Below are positions 23,574 to 33,315 of a stretch of 53,527 nt of DNA, in pieces. The translations under genes were made by a program, and so were the position numbers. Source of the DNA: Victivallaceae bacterium (GTDB lineage: Bacteria; Verrucomicrobiota; Lentisphaeria; Victivallales; Victivallaceae); NCBI GenBank assembly GCA_021647315.1, contig JAKIUY010000017.1:1-53527 (forward strand), in the 5' to 3' direction. The notes beneath the pieces were generated by a model. The model ran no database searches, was not told the origin of the DNA, and saw only the letters and a list, made by a program, of their open reading frames with translations. The stretch's first letter is position 1, and each line of letters opens with the position of its first letter.

Positions 23574-26075
23574 TAATCTACGGCACAAGACACTGCCCAT
23601 AAGCGCAAACAGAGCAATGATGGCAAAAATATTTGCGGCGGGAAATCCGGCTGTAACACTACCAACCCGTGCTGTTATTTTATCAGCGGAAAAGCTCTCC
23701 AGACTGCTAAGCACCGGCGACACCCGGTTATCCAACAAATATTCTCGCGGATATTCAGCATTCCAGTAAAGCGTTTTGGTTTTGCGCCGGGTTAAATCAT
23801 TCAGTGCCAAACTATAATTGTCGGTGGCGGAACGTTCAAATTCAGTCTTATACAATCCGTAACCGTACTCCGTCACCGGCAGCAACTGTGAACTGTTATT
23901 CGATGCCAGGGCTGCATGCCATTTGATGCCAGTCAGCGGTATACCGTTTATATCACGGCAACGAATGGTAACTGTCACTTTGTTACGTTTGACGGTCGTA
24001 GTAAGATTAATTCCATCGGCATCACGGTTCGGAGCGGCAGCACGAATTATTTGAGCCCATAATTTGCCGAAACTTTTCCATTCAAGCCATTCGCTACTCC
24101 ATTTTGCCGTAAGGTCCGAGGTAAAACTTATACCTCTGCCAAGTCCGAACTGTCCGGAAGCCAGTAGCGGATCGCCTTTTTCACACAATAACTGAACTTC
24201 GGCCATAGGCTTAGTTCTAGTCATGACATACCCCAGCAAATATGGCGCATCGGAAAAATCTATGCCATTCAAAAAATCGGCATCACCGATTTTTATTACT
24301 CCGAAAGGTTCTTCCTTGATTGCCGAACGCGATGCCTTAATCGTTTCACGGGCAAAAATACGCGGCACATTATCAGCGTCCAGGGTTTCATAATAACGTC
24401 CCCGGCCAAGTTCGGCGATGCGTGACATCAACGCACGATGCGCGCCTCCTCCCAGAGCCACAGTTGAAACAGTTATACCACCCCCCGCCATACCCGAAGT
24501 TATACCGTCAAAGTCACCCGGCATGCTCTGTCCGTCACTGAGCACAATCATGTGTTTGATTTTAGCTGAAGTTTGGTCAAGCATCTCTTTCCCCTTGACC
24601 ATCGCCGGATAAAGATTGGTTCCACCGCCGGCGGCGATAGAATCAATGGCTGAAACCACTTGTCCGGCACTGACCGCTGAAGTCATTTCGGCGATAACCA
24701 CCGGTTGTCCGTCAAAAGCAATAACCCCGATATAGTCACGGAGTCCAAGCAGCTCGACCGCTGCTTTGCCAGCCTGACGCGCCAAACTTATTTTCATTCC
24801 CCCCATACTGCCGGATTTATCAATCACCAACACCATCGCCAGCGAAGGCAACTCCTGCTCTTTTTCATAACGCGAAATTACCGGCAGGACATCTTCAACC
24901 GGAGTTTTATAATATCCGCCGAGGCCGAAACTGTTCTCCGATCCGGTCATAATCAAGCCGCGCCCATAATCTCTGACATATTGACGAAGCATTTCCATCT
25001 GCCGCACACTCATCGCGGTCGCCGGAAAATCGGCAATAATAATTGCATCAAAATCAAGCATTTCCTTAATTTCGGTCGGACAGCCCATTCGTCCCCTGAC
25101 CTCAACAGTAATACCCTGTTTCCGCATAGCCCGGACAAACGGGCGCATTTCTACCGGACGGACGTGGAGGGCAAGCACCTTCATTTTCCCTTTAACTTCA
25201 ATTGTCACCGCGGCCCGGTTATTGAATGGGAAATAATCGTTTTCGGCACTTAATTCAGCACGCCAGACACCGGAACTTTCATCATCAATAATAAATTCAT
25301 CACTAATCAACTGCGGCTGTTCTTTATTGAGCATCACCGGAACAGCTTTAACAACTACATTGCGGTTAATAAATTTCAAGATTACTTTCATATCACGATT
25401 GGCGGTAATTTTTGCGGTTAGTCTCACTTTTTCCCCCAGATAAGCCGCAGTCCGATCACCGCTGAATTCAACAATCGCCGCTTCCGGTTTATCAAGCTGC
25501 GCCATGCGAAGAAACTGAATATTCATACCGTCATACATCAAATCATTCAGAACCGGAGCAGGATTCCCATCGGTAGCCATGCCGTCCGACATAATAATCA
25601 ATTGTTTTGCCCGGTTGGCAGGATAAAGCAATTTTGCTGCCTGAAGTGCATCAGTAAGCTTGGTCGCCTGCCTGAACCGACTGTCGCCAGTACCGGCCCG
25701 CCACGCCTTAATCTGTTCTTCCAGTTGTTCAGGTGTAATCCTGGACGCACTGTCGGCAAAACATAACAATGACATAGAATCGCCAAGATCCATTTCAGCC
25801 GTTAATTTTTTAATCTGCCGATGCTGTTCAGCAATGGCATCCATGGAGACTGATTCAGAACAATCAAGCATAAAGACAAGATGTTTTTTGTCAGTAACCA
25901 GCGAGATAAAAGGTTGACATAACGCTAATACCAATGCTGTGACAGCCACCACCCGCAACAGGAAAGCGAGTCGTTTCATCCATGGTCTGCGGTTGATCAG
26001 GCTGTATATAAACGCTATTCCGATTGGAATAATCATCAACAGCCATAGTAAAGGGGTATAACTGGTAAAATCCAT
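23571..26075 (-). CDS. Membrane protein with two VWA domains and a GATase1-like domain
   Basis: The start chosen is the ATG at 26075 (MDFTSYTPLLWLLMI), with AAGGGAA upstream, giving 834 residues; the frame is open to an ATG at 26138. Order: two N-terminal membrane helices (BatA-like), a first VWA with MIDAS LDCSESVS, an Ig-like stretch, a glutamine-amidotransferase-like fold (FDAIIIADFPATAM... GLIMTGSENSFGLGGYY), a second VWA with IDKSGSMGG, and a C-terminal membrane helix ending in CRRL. Such proteins are common in PVC bacteria and often sit near MoxR or DUF58 genes, which are absent here. The function is unknown, perhaps envelope protein assembly or stress. Confidence 0.75.
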   Translation of the reverse strand: MDFTSYTPLLWLLMIIPIGIAFIYSLINRRPWMKRLAFLLRVVAVTALVLALCQPFISLVTDKKHLVFMLDCSESVSMDAIAEQHRQIKKLTAEMDLGDSMSLLCFADSASRITPEQLEEQIKAWRAGTGDSRFRQATKLTDALQAAKLLYPANRAKQLIIMSDGMATDGNPAPVLNDLMYDGMNIQFLRMAQLDKPEAAIVEFSGDRTAAYLGEKVRLTAKITANRDMKVILKFINRNVVVKAVPVMLNKEQPQLISDEFIIDDESSGVWRAELSAENDYFPFNNRAAVTIEVKGKMKVLALHVRPVEMRPFVRAMRKQGITVEVRGRMGCPTEIKEMLDFDAIIIADFPATAMSVRQMEMLRQYVRDYGRGLIMTGSENSFGLGGYYKTPVEDVLPVISRYEKEQELPSLAMVLVIDKSGSMGGMKISLARQAGKAAVELLGLRDYIGVIAFDGQPVVIAEMTSAVSAGQVVSAIDSIAAGGGTNLYPAMVKGKEMLDQTSAKIKHMIVLSDGQSMPGDFDGITSGMAGGGITVSTVALGGGAHRALMSRIAELGRGRYYETLDADNVPRIFARETIKASRSAIKEEPFGVIKIGDADFLNGIDFSDAPYLLGYVMTRTKPMAEVQLLCEKGDPLLASGQFGLGRGISFTSDLTAKWSSEWLEWKSFGKLWAQIIRAAAPNRDADGINLTTTVKRNKVTVTIRCRDINGIPLTGIKWHAALASNNSSQLLPVTEYGYGLYKTEFERSATDNYSLALNDLTRRKTKTLYWNAEYPREYLLDNRVSPVLSSLESFSADKITARVGSVTAGFPAANIFAIIALFALMGSVLCRRL

Positions 26076-26165
26076 TATCAGTAAAATTCCCTTGAGTTTT
26101 GAGTTATAAACAACAGAGGCAATTGCAAAAGTCTTCACGGCAGATTTCTGAAATCACCTCTCATA

Positions 26166-27932
26166 TTAACGAACTAATGGTACACTTTTTTTCCTGAAGT
26201 CACGTTTTGGGTGAATATTCTTTTCATTCAGCAGTACACTTTCATCATTTTCATCGTTATCGATATCAGAGTTGTATTGGTAAAGTGAAACCGTCGGCAA
26301 CGCCGAATCGGTATCAGCTATATTGACAACTATATAGGTGCGGGTAAAATAGCCTTGTGAAACCAGCTTTTTATTGATCCAGGTGCCGGAATTCGCATAG
26401 ATTTTGGCTGTGAGTCCAAGCTGATCTTCAGACAGTGATGACTTCGGATCGGAGACAATTGCCCTGTTTGATTTATTATAGCTTTTAACCATTGCCATGT
26501 GAGTATGACCGAAGATGACAATATTGGCCCGTCCAGGCACAAAGTACTGTTTCCAGGCGGAAAGTTCCAAATCACCCCAGATGAATACTCCAGTACCGGC
26601 AAGCAGTGCGGCAATATCGCTCTGCGGAGAATAGACCCCATTAATATCCTGCCTATCTTCCCAATTACCAGCGATATCGGCATCATAATAATGATCTCTG
26701 ACCTGGCTGTAAGTATATAATTGGGTATAACCATCAATATCGGTGATAATTGCCGGTACATCCGGCAGAATCGTCCCGAAGATTTTCCAGACCACCAATT
26801 CCCAGGCGGTAAAAAAGAAGATATTCCCCGGCGAGCTGACTAACGCCTGCGGTTCCTGCGGTTCATTTATCATATTAGTGGCAAACATTCTGGCGACAAA
26901 GTATCCCGGCGGCAGTAGACTGCCGGGTTTGCTGAGAGCATCAGGTGCATTGAAAAAATCGTAAATATGTCCATGTTCAATACTGATGCCAGGAGCCGGT
27001 GAATAGTATCCGATACCTGAAATCACATCATTAACAAAAGTACCGTCAGCAACAAGGGTTCCCCGCCAAATTACATTGGGAAAAATTGTTTTCATCCCGG
27101 CTTCAGTCATCAGCATATCATGATTGCCGGGAATATAGACCACCTTTATTTTTCCACCGTCAGCAATGTTGTTGATTTTTTTGATAATATCCTTCATAGG
27201 TGAGGCATCGGCAACAGATTTAAAGAACCCTGCACTGGTTGTTACATCCCCGACAAAAGGTTTGACATCCATCGGCATAATCCATTCGTCAAACAGATCG
27301 CCGGCAATAATCAGTTCCTTGACCTGTCTGCTTTTTTCAACCTGCTTAAGAAAACTTAAAAATTCCGAGATATTATCAGCAAACCAGTTATAGTTGCCGG
27401 CAGTAGCCCGGGGTCCACCAATATGAATATCACTGACAATAATCAGTTTTGTTCTTTCAATAGTTCTATTACTGTCTTCAGCAGCGGTGAAAGGCGACTG
27501 ACTGGTGGTGACAAAATGAAATGTTTTTGTTCTAGCTAATTTACGATATGATGTTTTACCATTTCTGCTTACCCGTCTGACATAACGCAAACCTTTAAGG
27601 ATATCAACATAATATTTACTGGATTCTTTTAAATAAAACCCGGCGTTGAATTTTAGCCATGCGGTTTTATTACTTGTATCTCCCGGATAAATATCAACCG
27701 TGTAATTTCCTGCCAATGATCCGGTCTGATCACGAAGAACAATTTTTCCGGACAATGTGTCAAGATCAAGTGGGTTGCTGAATTCAAGCAACAGTGAGTT
27801 GTCAGTGTGGCTAATTCTGTTCCCGATACCTCGGGTCCGAACACTGAATTGCTGTCGTCCATAAAGTTGCACACTAACTAAGAAACAACCCACACACAGT
27901 AAAACTAGATTAAGACACTTGCCTATTTTCAT
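26166..27932 (-). CDS. Secreted metallophosphoesterase with SbsA-like Ig domain
   Basis: In this 588-residue protein an N-terminal signal peptide (LVLLCVGCFLVSVQLYG) is followed by a Big_5/SbsA-like Ig domain at about 35-120 (LLLEFSNPLDLDTLSGKIVL). A calcineurin-like phosphoesterase follows, with DIHIGG, AGDLFDEW, YIPGNHDML and a late FGHTHMAM, the complete set of metal-binding motifs. The ATG follows GAAGGAGG. The location is periplasmic or extracellular. It lies about 90 bases upstream of the VWA gene on the same strand. The substrate is not predictable, with phosphomonoesters or nucleotides possible. Confidence 0.8.
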   Translation of the reverse strand: MKIGKCLNLVLLCVGCFLVSVQLYGRQQFSVRTRGIGNRISHTDNSLLLEFSNPLDLDTLSGKIVLRDQTGSLAGNYTVDIYPGDTSNKTAWLKFNAGFYLKESSKYYVDILKGLRYVRRVSRNGKTSYRKLARTKTFHFVTTSQSPFTAAEDSNRTIERTKLIIVSDIHIGGPRATAGNYNWFADNISEFLSFLKQVEKSRQVKELIIAGDLFDEWIMPMDVKPFVGDVTTSAGFFKSVADASPMKDIIKKINNIADGGKIKVVYIPGNHDMLMTEAGMKTIFPNVIWRGTLVADGTFVNDVISGIGYYSPAPGISIEHGHIYDFFNAPDALSKPGSLLPPGYFVARMFATNMINEPQEPQALVSSPGNIFFFTAWELVVWKIFGTILPDVPAIITDIDGYTQLYTYSQVRDHYYDADIAGNWEDRQDINGVYSPQSDIAALLAGTGVFIWGDLELSAWKQYFVPGRANIVIFGHTHMAMVKSYNKSNRAIVSDPKSSLSEDQLGLTAKIYANSGTWINKKLVSQGYFTRTYIVVNIADTDSALPTVSLYQYNSDIDNDENDESVLLNEKNIHPKRDFRKKSVPLVR

Positions 27933-27963
27933 TTTTTGTAACCTCCTTCATAATGGGTATACA

Positions 27964-28530
27964 TTATAACCTAAAAAGAATATCTGCGATAAAACCAAAC
28001 ACATTCGGTCCGCGCCCCATCATTCCCGAGCGCCTGTTTGCCTCCTCACTTGCTCCCCGTCTCGTTCCTTCCTCAAAAGTTGGAGCCTGCGCGAGATTCT
28101 CAGCAAATTGCGCCTGACGTTCAGGATCTGCTTCAAATGCATCAACCCGCGCTTTCATTGCTCTGGCTTGAATCGCTTGGTCTGTCGCTTCGTAACCAAG
28201 TTGTAACTTTGCAAGTTCGCCGCCATCCAGCCAAATCATTTTACATGACCTGCAACAGTCAAGTTCAATTTCAATCCCGGGCAGAGATTCATTAACCTTC
28301 TGCATAGTCAGGCGGCAACGCGGACATTTCAATTCATGTTCGCTATTTTGACTGGACTCAGTCTCGACTTCAACACTCAACTGATCCTGTGATTTGCCCT
28401 CATTTCTTTTTATGCGCTCCAAAGCCGCGACATCAATTAGATAACCATGACACGCAAAACATTTCATAACTCTGGCACCCTCGTATTCAACCCAGACTAA
28501 ACCATCATCACAAACTGGACATTTTCTCAT
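27964..28530 (-). CDS. Zinc-ribbon (zf-TFIIB) protein
   Basis: The start was moved to the ATG at 28530, which has a strong AAGGAGG site, giving 188 residues from MRKCPVCDDGLVWVEYEGA. The first ribbon is CPVC...CFACHG and the second is CPRC...CCRSCKMIWLDGGEL, the zf-TFIIB type. The C-terminus (GMMGRGPNVFGFIADILFRL) is amphipathic. It is 31 bases upstream of the metallophosphoesterase gene. The function of such proteins is unknown. The frame upstream of 28530 lies in a palindromic repeat. Confidence 0.7.
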   Translation of the reverse strand: MRKCPVCDDGLVWVEYEGARVMKCFACHGYLIDVAALERIKRNEGKSQDQLSVEVETESSQNSEHELKCPRCRLTMQKVNESLPGIEIELDCCRSCKMIWLDGGELAKLQLGYEATDQAIQARAMKARVDAFEADPERQAQFAENLAQAPTFEEGTRRGASEEANRRSGMMGRGPNVFGFIADILFRL

Positions 28531-28847
28531 ATAACTCCTCCTTATTTTACAGGCGGGATAAGCCTTCGGTTTCAGCTGCGGCGCGACACCGTGCTTAAGT
28601 ATCTCTCTCAGGCGAGACGCCATTGTATAAACTTATCCCTTTTTTATCATTTTCCAAACCATTTAAAAGCAATTTTTCATTGTTCGCTGAAATCCCACAG
28701 CGGTAGATCTATGAAAGTTATGAGAAAGATGGCGACAAAGAAAATCAACAACAGGCTCCACTTTTAATTACAGTTTTAAGTTCTCAAGCTTGAAAAACAG
28801 CTGGATAAAAGTAATTTAAGCTTTAATCAACTATCACAAGGTATCCT

Positions 28848-30578
28848 ATGTTTAAAAATAAAAAAGCTCTATTGTTGCTATTCACTGTAGCTCTCGCAGT
28901 TATCCTCAGTGGTTGTATCTCATCACAGCAAAAACTTCAACGCCAGGCTCAGGAAGGCAACCGTTCGGCTCAGGCCATGCTTGGCGAATCCTATTTACGC
29001 GGTTATTTTTCCAGCATCGATTATGTAGTAGCCAAACGCTGGGCACAACAGGGCGCGTATGGCAACCGACCGCTGGCACTGTTTGTCATGGGCGAGCTAT
29101 ATCGTTACGGCTATGGTGATACCACACCTGATTACACGCTTGCAGTTGACTATTATCAACGTTCTCTGCCGCAATTACGCAAACTGGCTTCAGAGAACAA
29201 TATTCATGCGGCATACAATCTTGGTCTGCTTTATAAATCTGGTATTGTGGTAAAAAAAGATTACGGCAAAGCCATCAACTATTTCCGGCGCGGAATCCAC
29301 CGCAATTTTGCTCCGGCAATAAATCAACTGGGGATATGCTACCGTGACGGTATTGGAGTTAAACAGAATCAATCCCGCGCCAGTCACTACTTCCTTAAAG
29401 CGGCGATGAAAGATTATCCCCCGGCACAATACAATCTTGCGTTACAGTATTTTAAACAGAAAAACCTGCCCCCTGCCATGAAATGGCTGAATAGTGCCGT
29501 TGCTGCAGAATATCCGCCAGCGATAACTAAACTGGCTGATCGTCAGCAAAATGCCAGTAAAAAGAGTGCTGATAAGCAAAAAATTATTTCGCTCTATCGC
29601 CATGCGGCATTGACAGGTTACCCTGAAGCCCAGTTTAAACTGGCAAAATTGATGCGAGATAAACAAAACCTGCCGGAAGCAGCAAAATGGTTGCTCAAAG
29701 CAGTAGAACGTTCATATATTCCGGCGATGCTTACTCTGGCTCAGCTGAACGCCGACAGCAAGCCGGTCAGATCACTTATATTACTTGAACTTGCCGCTAA
29801 TAACGGCGGCAAAGTCCCGGCAAAATTAATTAACGAGCTTGACCGCAAAACCGGCATGTACCTGATTATCAACTCCACCTGGCATGGCATTACCCAAGGC
29901 GAATCATACCTTAAATATGAGTCATCAATGCAGAGAGTTATTCGTGGCTACAAAGCCGGAATAGGCTCCGGCAGTCACGATCTGTTTCTAAAAGAGCTGA
30001 AGTCATCACCGGTGAAATTTTATTTGAGCTGTGATTGGCAGCTGATTTTCCAGCACCAGCTACCCACGTCATGGAGTGGAGAAATATTCAAGCATACACC
30101 AAAGGAATTTCAACGCACAGCGGCATTCTGGCTGACATACGCAACCTGTGCTAACTATGCCGGACACGGCGCAATCGCCATGTATGCAGCACATAAACTG
30201 ACACTTATAGCCCAAAAACTTGCTGTATCATCAGATAGAAGAATTCAGTTGCTTAATCTCGCCGCTGTGATCAAATGCAATGCTTTAGTCATTCTCGGGC
30301 ATGATAATGATGCTTATGATATGTTATTCAGGCACGGCAAACTGCCCCAGAGTGCCGGATTGATTAACTACATCAATCATTGGGCTCTGTCAGCGCTGAA
30401 AGACCGGGAAAAATTTATTGCCGCAACCGGGTTGAAAACGGGTGAATTAGCAACCTTCAGCAAAATGCCGGTAAAAACATCTTTTTACAACACGCAGAAC
30501 AATAAGCTAAAAACGGTCTCGCAGCCACAGTTAAAGGCTCCGGCAGTATCAAGGCTGTTCAATGCTAAAGAAAATTGA
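28848..30578 (+). CDS. Sel1-repeat lipoprotein
   Basis: The 576-residue protein has a lipoprotein signal, FTVALAVILSGCISS, with lipobox LSGC (Cys at about 22). Several Sel1-like repeats of about 36 residues follow (AQAMLGESYLRGYF, AAYNLGLLYKSGI, AINQLGICYRDGIGV, AQYNLALQYFKQ, AQFKLAKLMRD). The C-terminal about 250 residues have no repeats. Sel1 proteins act as scaffolds or in envelope stress and interactions. It is probably anchored in a membrane facing the periplasm. The ATG is preceded by a weak AAGG. Confidence 0.8.
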   Translation: MFKNKKALLLLFTVALAVILSGCISSQQKLQRQAQEGNRSAQAMLGESYLRGYFSSIDYVVAKRWAQQGAYGNRPLALFVMGELYRYGYGDTTPDYTLAVDYYQRSLPQLRKLASENNIHAAYNLGLLYKSGIVVKKDYGKAINYFRRGIHRNFAPAINQLGICYRDGIGVKQNQSRASHYFLKAAMKDYPPAQYNLALQYFKQKNLPPAMKWLNSAVAAEYPPAITKLADRQQNASKKSADKQKIISLYRHAALTGYPEAQFKLAKLMRDKQNLPEAAKWLLKAVERSYIPAMLTLAQLNADSKPVRSLILLELAANNGGKVPAKLINELDRKTGMYLIINSTWHGITQGESYLKYESSMQRVIRGYKAGIGSGSHDLFLKELKSSPVKFYLSCDWQLIFQHQLPTSWSGEIFKHTPKEFQRTAAFWLTYATCANYAGHGAIAMYAAHKLTLIAQKLAVSSDRRIQLLNLAAVIKCNALVILGHDNDAYDMLFRHGKLPQSAGLINYINHWALSALKDREKFIAATGLKTGELATFSKMPVKTSFYNTQNNKLKTVSQPQLKAPAVSRLFNAKEN

Positions 30579-30814
30579 GGTGTAATTGTAAAAAATCCCG
30601 TAGGGATGAGGCAAAAGTAGCCACGGATGATAACCGTGGTCAATATAAAAATAATTTATAACTCCGTAGGAGTGAATCACATAAAAAGGCTTGAGTCGCA
30701 CCTTCTGAGCCCCAATTCACCCTGCCTGCAGTACAGTAGCGGAAAACATGGAACTGGTTCAATACCAAGCTCAAAAGTAACAAAGTGTAGGTTTGACCCC
30801 AAACCCCATATACT
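30579..30814. repeat. Intergenic palindromic repeat cluster
   Basis: Hairpins follow one another: tcccgtaggga (30596-30606), ccacggatgataaccgtgg (30621-30639) and ctccgtaggag (30662-30672). The tail, gtaggtttgaccccaaacccc near 30788, is also repeat-like. No gene is seen; the promoter of the AraC gene must lie at the right end. Confidence 0.5.
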
Positions 30815-31699
30815 ATGATGTCGAATATATTAAAAAATTTATCTTATAATAACTATAGTCTGGTTTTTCCAATAAAAACTATACCGTTATATGCAATGAT
30901 TTCAGGGTGCGGTTATCAGTGCGAAACATCCCATAATTATCGTTGGCACGGCATGAACCGCGGACGCCAGGAATTGGCCATCTGGCAATACACTATTTCC
31001 GGCAACGGTATGATTGATTATAACGGTAAATTGACACCAGTTACTCCGGGCAGTGCCATGATGCTCAGCCTACCGCATAATCACTGTTATTTTCTCCCTG
31101 CCGACTCTGACCACTGGGAATTTATCTATATAAACTTCAATGGCCGTGAGCTGTTGCGAATCTGGCACGAACTTAACCGGATAATAGGACCGGTGGCACA
31201 GTTCAAACCGAATTCACCAGCAGTAAAAATTGCGTTTGATATTTTCCAGTCGGCCGCAGCCGGCAAGATAACTTCTCCGCTACAGGCATCCTCACTGGCC
31301 TATCAGATGGTGATGAATATCGCTGAAGAGTTATTGCCGCAAAAAGGCAGCAAAGGACACACGCCACAAACAATTATCAAAACTATCGACTATTGCCTGG
31401 AAAACTTGCATGAACCGATAACGATTGAAGATATGGCTAAAATATCCGGTTACAGCCGCTATCATTTCAGCCGTCTCTTTAAAGCATCACAGGGTATATC
31501 ACCAGCAAATTTCATTCGGGACCTGCGCCTGCAACGCGCTATCCGCCTACTTCAGTCAGAAATGATCTCAGTCAAGGAGATTGCGGACCGATGTGGTTTC
31601 AGTAATGATAACTATTTTTGTAAAGTTTTCCGCCAGGCGTTCGGCATCTCACCGAATGCCTATCGTAATGGGGGGAAGACGTTAGACATTAGACGTTAG
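30815..31699 (+). CDS. AraC-family transcription regulator
   Basis: The 294-residue protein has an N-terminal cupin-like sensor domain (about 15-150) and a C-terminal pair of helix-turn-helix motifs. These are TIEDMAKISGYSRYHFSRLF (about 211-230) and IADRCGFSNDNYFCKVFRQA then GISPNAYR, classical AraC/XylS. It probably senses a sugar or related ligand and controls a distant or neighbouring gene; the next gene is a convergent oxidoreductase. Two consecutive ATGs begin the frame. The last residues (TLDIRR) are encoded by the start of a heptamer tandem repeat, so the native C-terminus was changed by the repeat. Confidence 0.85.
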   Translation: MMSNILKNLSYNNYSLVFPIKTIPLYAMISGCGYQCETSHNYRWHGMNRGRQELAIWQYTISGNGMIDYNGKLTPVTPGSAMMLSLPHNHCYFLPADSDHWEFIYINFNGRELLRIWHELNRIIGPVAQFKPNSPAVKIAFDIFQSAAAGKITSPLQASSLAYQMVMNIAEELLPQKGSKGHTPQTIIKTIDYCLENLHEPITIEDMAKISGYSRYHFSRLFKASQGISPANFIRDLRLQRAIRLLQSEMISVKEIADRCGFSNDNYFCKVFRQAFGISPNAYRNGGKTLDIRR

Positions 31700-31809
31700 A
31701 CGTTAGATATTGGGCGTTGGGAGTTAGGAGTTAGGAGTTAGGAGTTAGGAGTTAGGAGTTAGGAGTTAGACATTGGGAGTTGGGCGTTGGGCGTTGGGTG
31801 TTTAGGTGC
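31679..31809. repeat. Heptamer tandem repeat (GAGTTAG)n
   Basis: Seven perfect copies of gagttag lie at 31721-31769. They are flanked on both sides by degenerate heptamers such as ttagacg, ttagaca and ttgggcg, out to about 31679 and 31809. The repeat overlaps the 3' end of the AraC gene. It is a simple-sequence expansion of about 130 bases. Confidence 0.85.
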
Positions 31810-31867
31810 TTGGAGCCTGACATGTACAAAACTTTCGACATAATTATATTTGTGTCAAAAAAGTCAG

Positions 31868-31959
31868 TCAGATGCTCCTGCGCAGACATTCGCTCCGCAG
31901 GAGCGTAACCATGCTTTATGATGCATGGTAAAAGACGGTGCAGGAGCAGCCGTCATACT
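31868..31959. repeat. Hairpins and second copy of 26-base repeat
   Basis: gctcctgcg pairs with cgcaggagc (about 31872-31907), accatgc pairs with gcatggt (about 31908-31929), and the 26-base repeat gacggtgcaggagcagccgt... occupies 31934-31959. No gene lies in 31700-32064. Confidence 0.55.
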
Positions 31960-32064
31960 ACTGAGAAAATTTAGGTGCGGGTGCGGGGCTTGGTCACTTT
32001 TTTGAATGGAATGCCACGGGCTTACGCACCGTGGCTAGCAAACTTCCCCGCTTTGCAGGGCAAA

Positions 32065-33192
32065 TCAGACAGCTCTGTCTGCTCGTGTAATGATTTCAGT
32101 TGTCTCTTTGAGTCGTTTGGTGATTGGAATATTCTGTGGACATTTTTTTTCACATGCACCGCATTTAACACAAGCAGCAGCCTGGTTTACCGGTTTTATA
32201 GTATTATAACGTTCAACGGCGGCGACATCAAGTTTATAGACTTTTTTTAATATCAGAGCAGCAAAACATGCCGGGATATTAACCTCGTGCGGGCATGGCA
32301 TGCAATAGCCACAACCGGTACAGTAAATATCCGCTAGCGATTGACACTGTTTAAGCGTCGCATCTATTCCCTGCAATTCATCACTGGATAACGGTTCACT
32401 GATAGAAGCAGTTTTTACATTCTCATCAACCATCTGGAGGTTCCCCATACCGGATAACGCGCAATGGATATTCGGGTTACTGATAACAAACCGCAAAGCG
32501 AGTTCCGGAGTTGAAACGTTCTGTTCAACCAAATCCTGCATAAATTCACTGGGATAACTGAGTCGACCGCCGCCGACGGGGCCCATTCCAACCACACCGA
32601 GTCCCTGTTCCACTGCATAAGCAATAGCTGGCTCATTGGTCCGGTCAAGCAAATTATATTGACAGAGAACGGATGAGAACACACCGAGATCAATAATTTT
32701 GTTCATTATTTCCGGTTTGTCGTGGAACGAAAAAGAGAGATGACGGATTAGACCTGCCGATTTAGCCTTAAGAGCTTCATCAATCAGTTTATATTTCAGG
32801 ATAACATTTTCCAGACGCTCATTACTAACGCCATGGAAGTGATAAAAATCAATATAATCAACATCAAGTTTGGTCAGCTGTTCTGTTAAGTGACGATCAA
32901 AATCACCAGTTGCTTTAATATTACCGAGCGGCAATTTAGTTGACAGATAGACTTTATCACGATAACCTTTCAAAGCTTTACCGACCGCAATTTCACTTTC
33001 AGAAGCACAATAACCATAGGCTGAATCAACATAGTTAATCCCGAGATCAAAGCCATGCCGCATCATTGCAACTGCCTTGTCCATATCGACATGATTGTTA
33101 TTATCACTGTCCTGAACCATCGGCAGACGCATACTACCGAATCCCAGGGCTGATATTTCAATGCCGGTTTTACCAAATTTATTATAAATCAT
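32065..33192 (-). CDS. Aldo/keto reductase with C-terminal ferredoxin motifs
   Basis: The 375-residue protein has an aldo/keto reductase barrel. It starts MIYNKFGKTGIEISALGFGS, with the catalytic-type DSAYGY and the KLP strand. Two ferredoxin-like cysteine clusters follow, CTGCGYCMPCPHEVNIP and CVKCGACEKKCPQNIPI, so a pair of 4Fe-4S centres is likely. This fused AKR-ferredoxin type is common in anaerobes and its substrate is unknown. The C-terminal motif order fits an electron-transfer oxidoreductase. It lies convergent to the AraC gene and alone on its strand. Confidence 0.85.
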   Translation of the reverse strand: MIYNKFGKTGIEISALGFGSMRLPMVQDSDNNNHVDMDKAVAMMRHGFDLGINYVDSAYGYCASESEIAVGKALKGYRDKVYLSTKLPLGNIKATGDFDRHLTEQLTKLDVDYIDFYHFHGVSNERLENVILKYKLIDEALKAKSAGLIRHLSFSFHDKPEIMNKIIDLGVFSSVLCQYNLLDRTNEPAIAYAVEQGLGVVGMGPVGGGRLSYPSEFMQDLVEQNVSTPELALRFVISNPNIHCALSGMGNLQMVDENVKTASISEPLSSDELQGIDATLKQCQSLADIYCTGCGYCMPCPHEVNIPACFAALILKKVYKLDVAAVERYNTIKPVNQAAACVKCGACEKKCPQNIPITKRLKETTEIITRADRAV

Positions 33193-33315
33193 TATCCATC
33201 TCCAAATTTGCTAATTATACATAACCGGCTTTGCTGGAATTTTTCAGACAAAATTGACAAGATTTTTTTACTTTATCCTGTTTTATCCTGTTCAGCCTGT
33301 CAAAATACAATTTTC

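Noticed and set aside
24705-25253. Open frame of 182 codons on the plus strand
   Set aside because: It lies wholly inside the double-VWA gene, which has clear domains on the other strand. The plus-strand translation has no recognisable motifs.
31721-31769. Seven-base repeats as a CRISPR array or telomere-like end
   Set aside because: There are no spacers and the unit is too short for CRISPR. The sequence continues normally on both sides, so it is an internal simple repeat.
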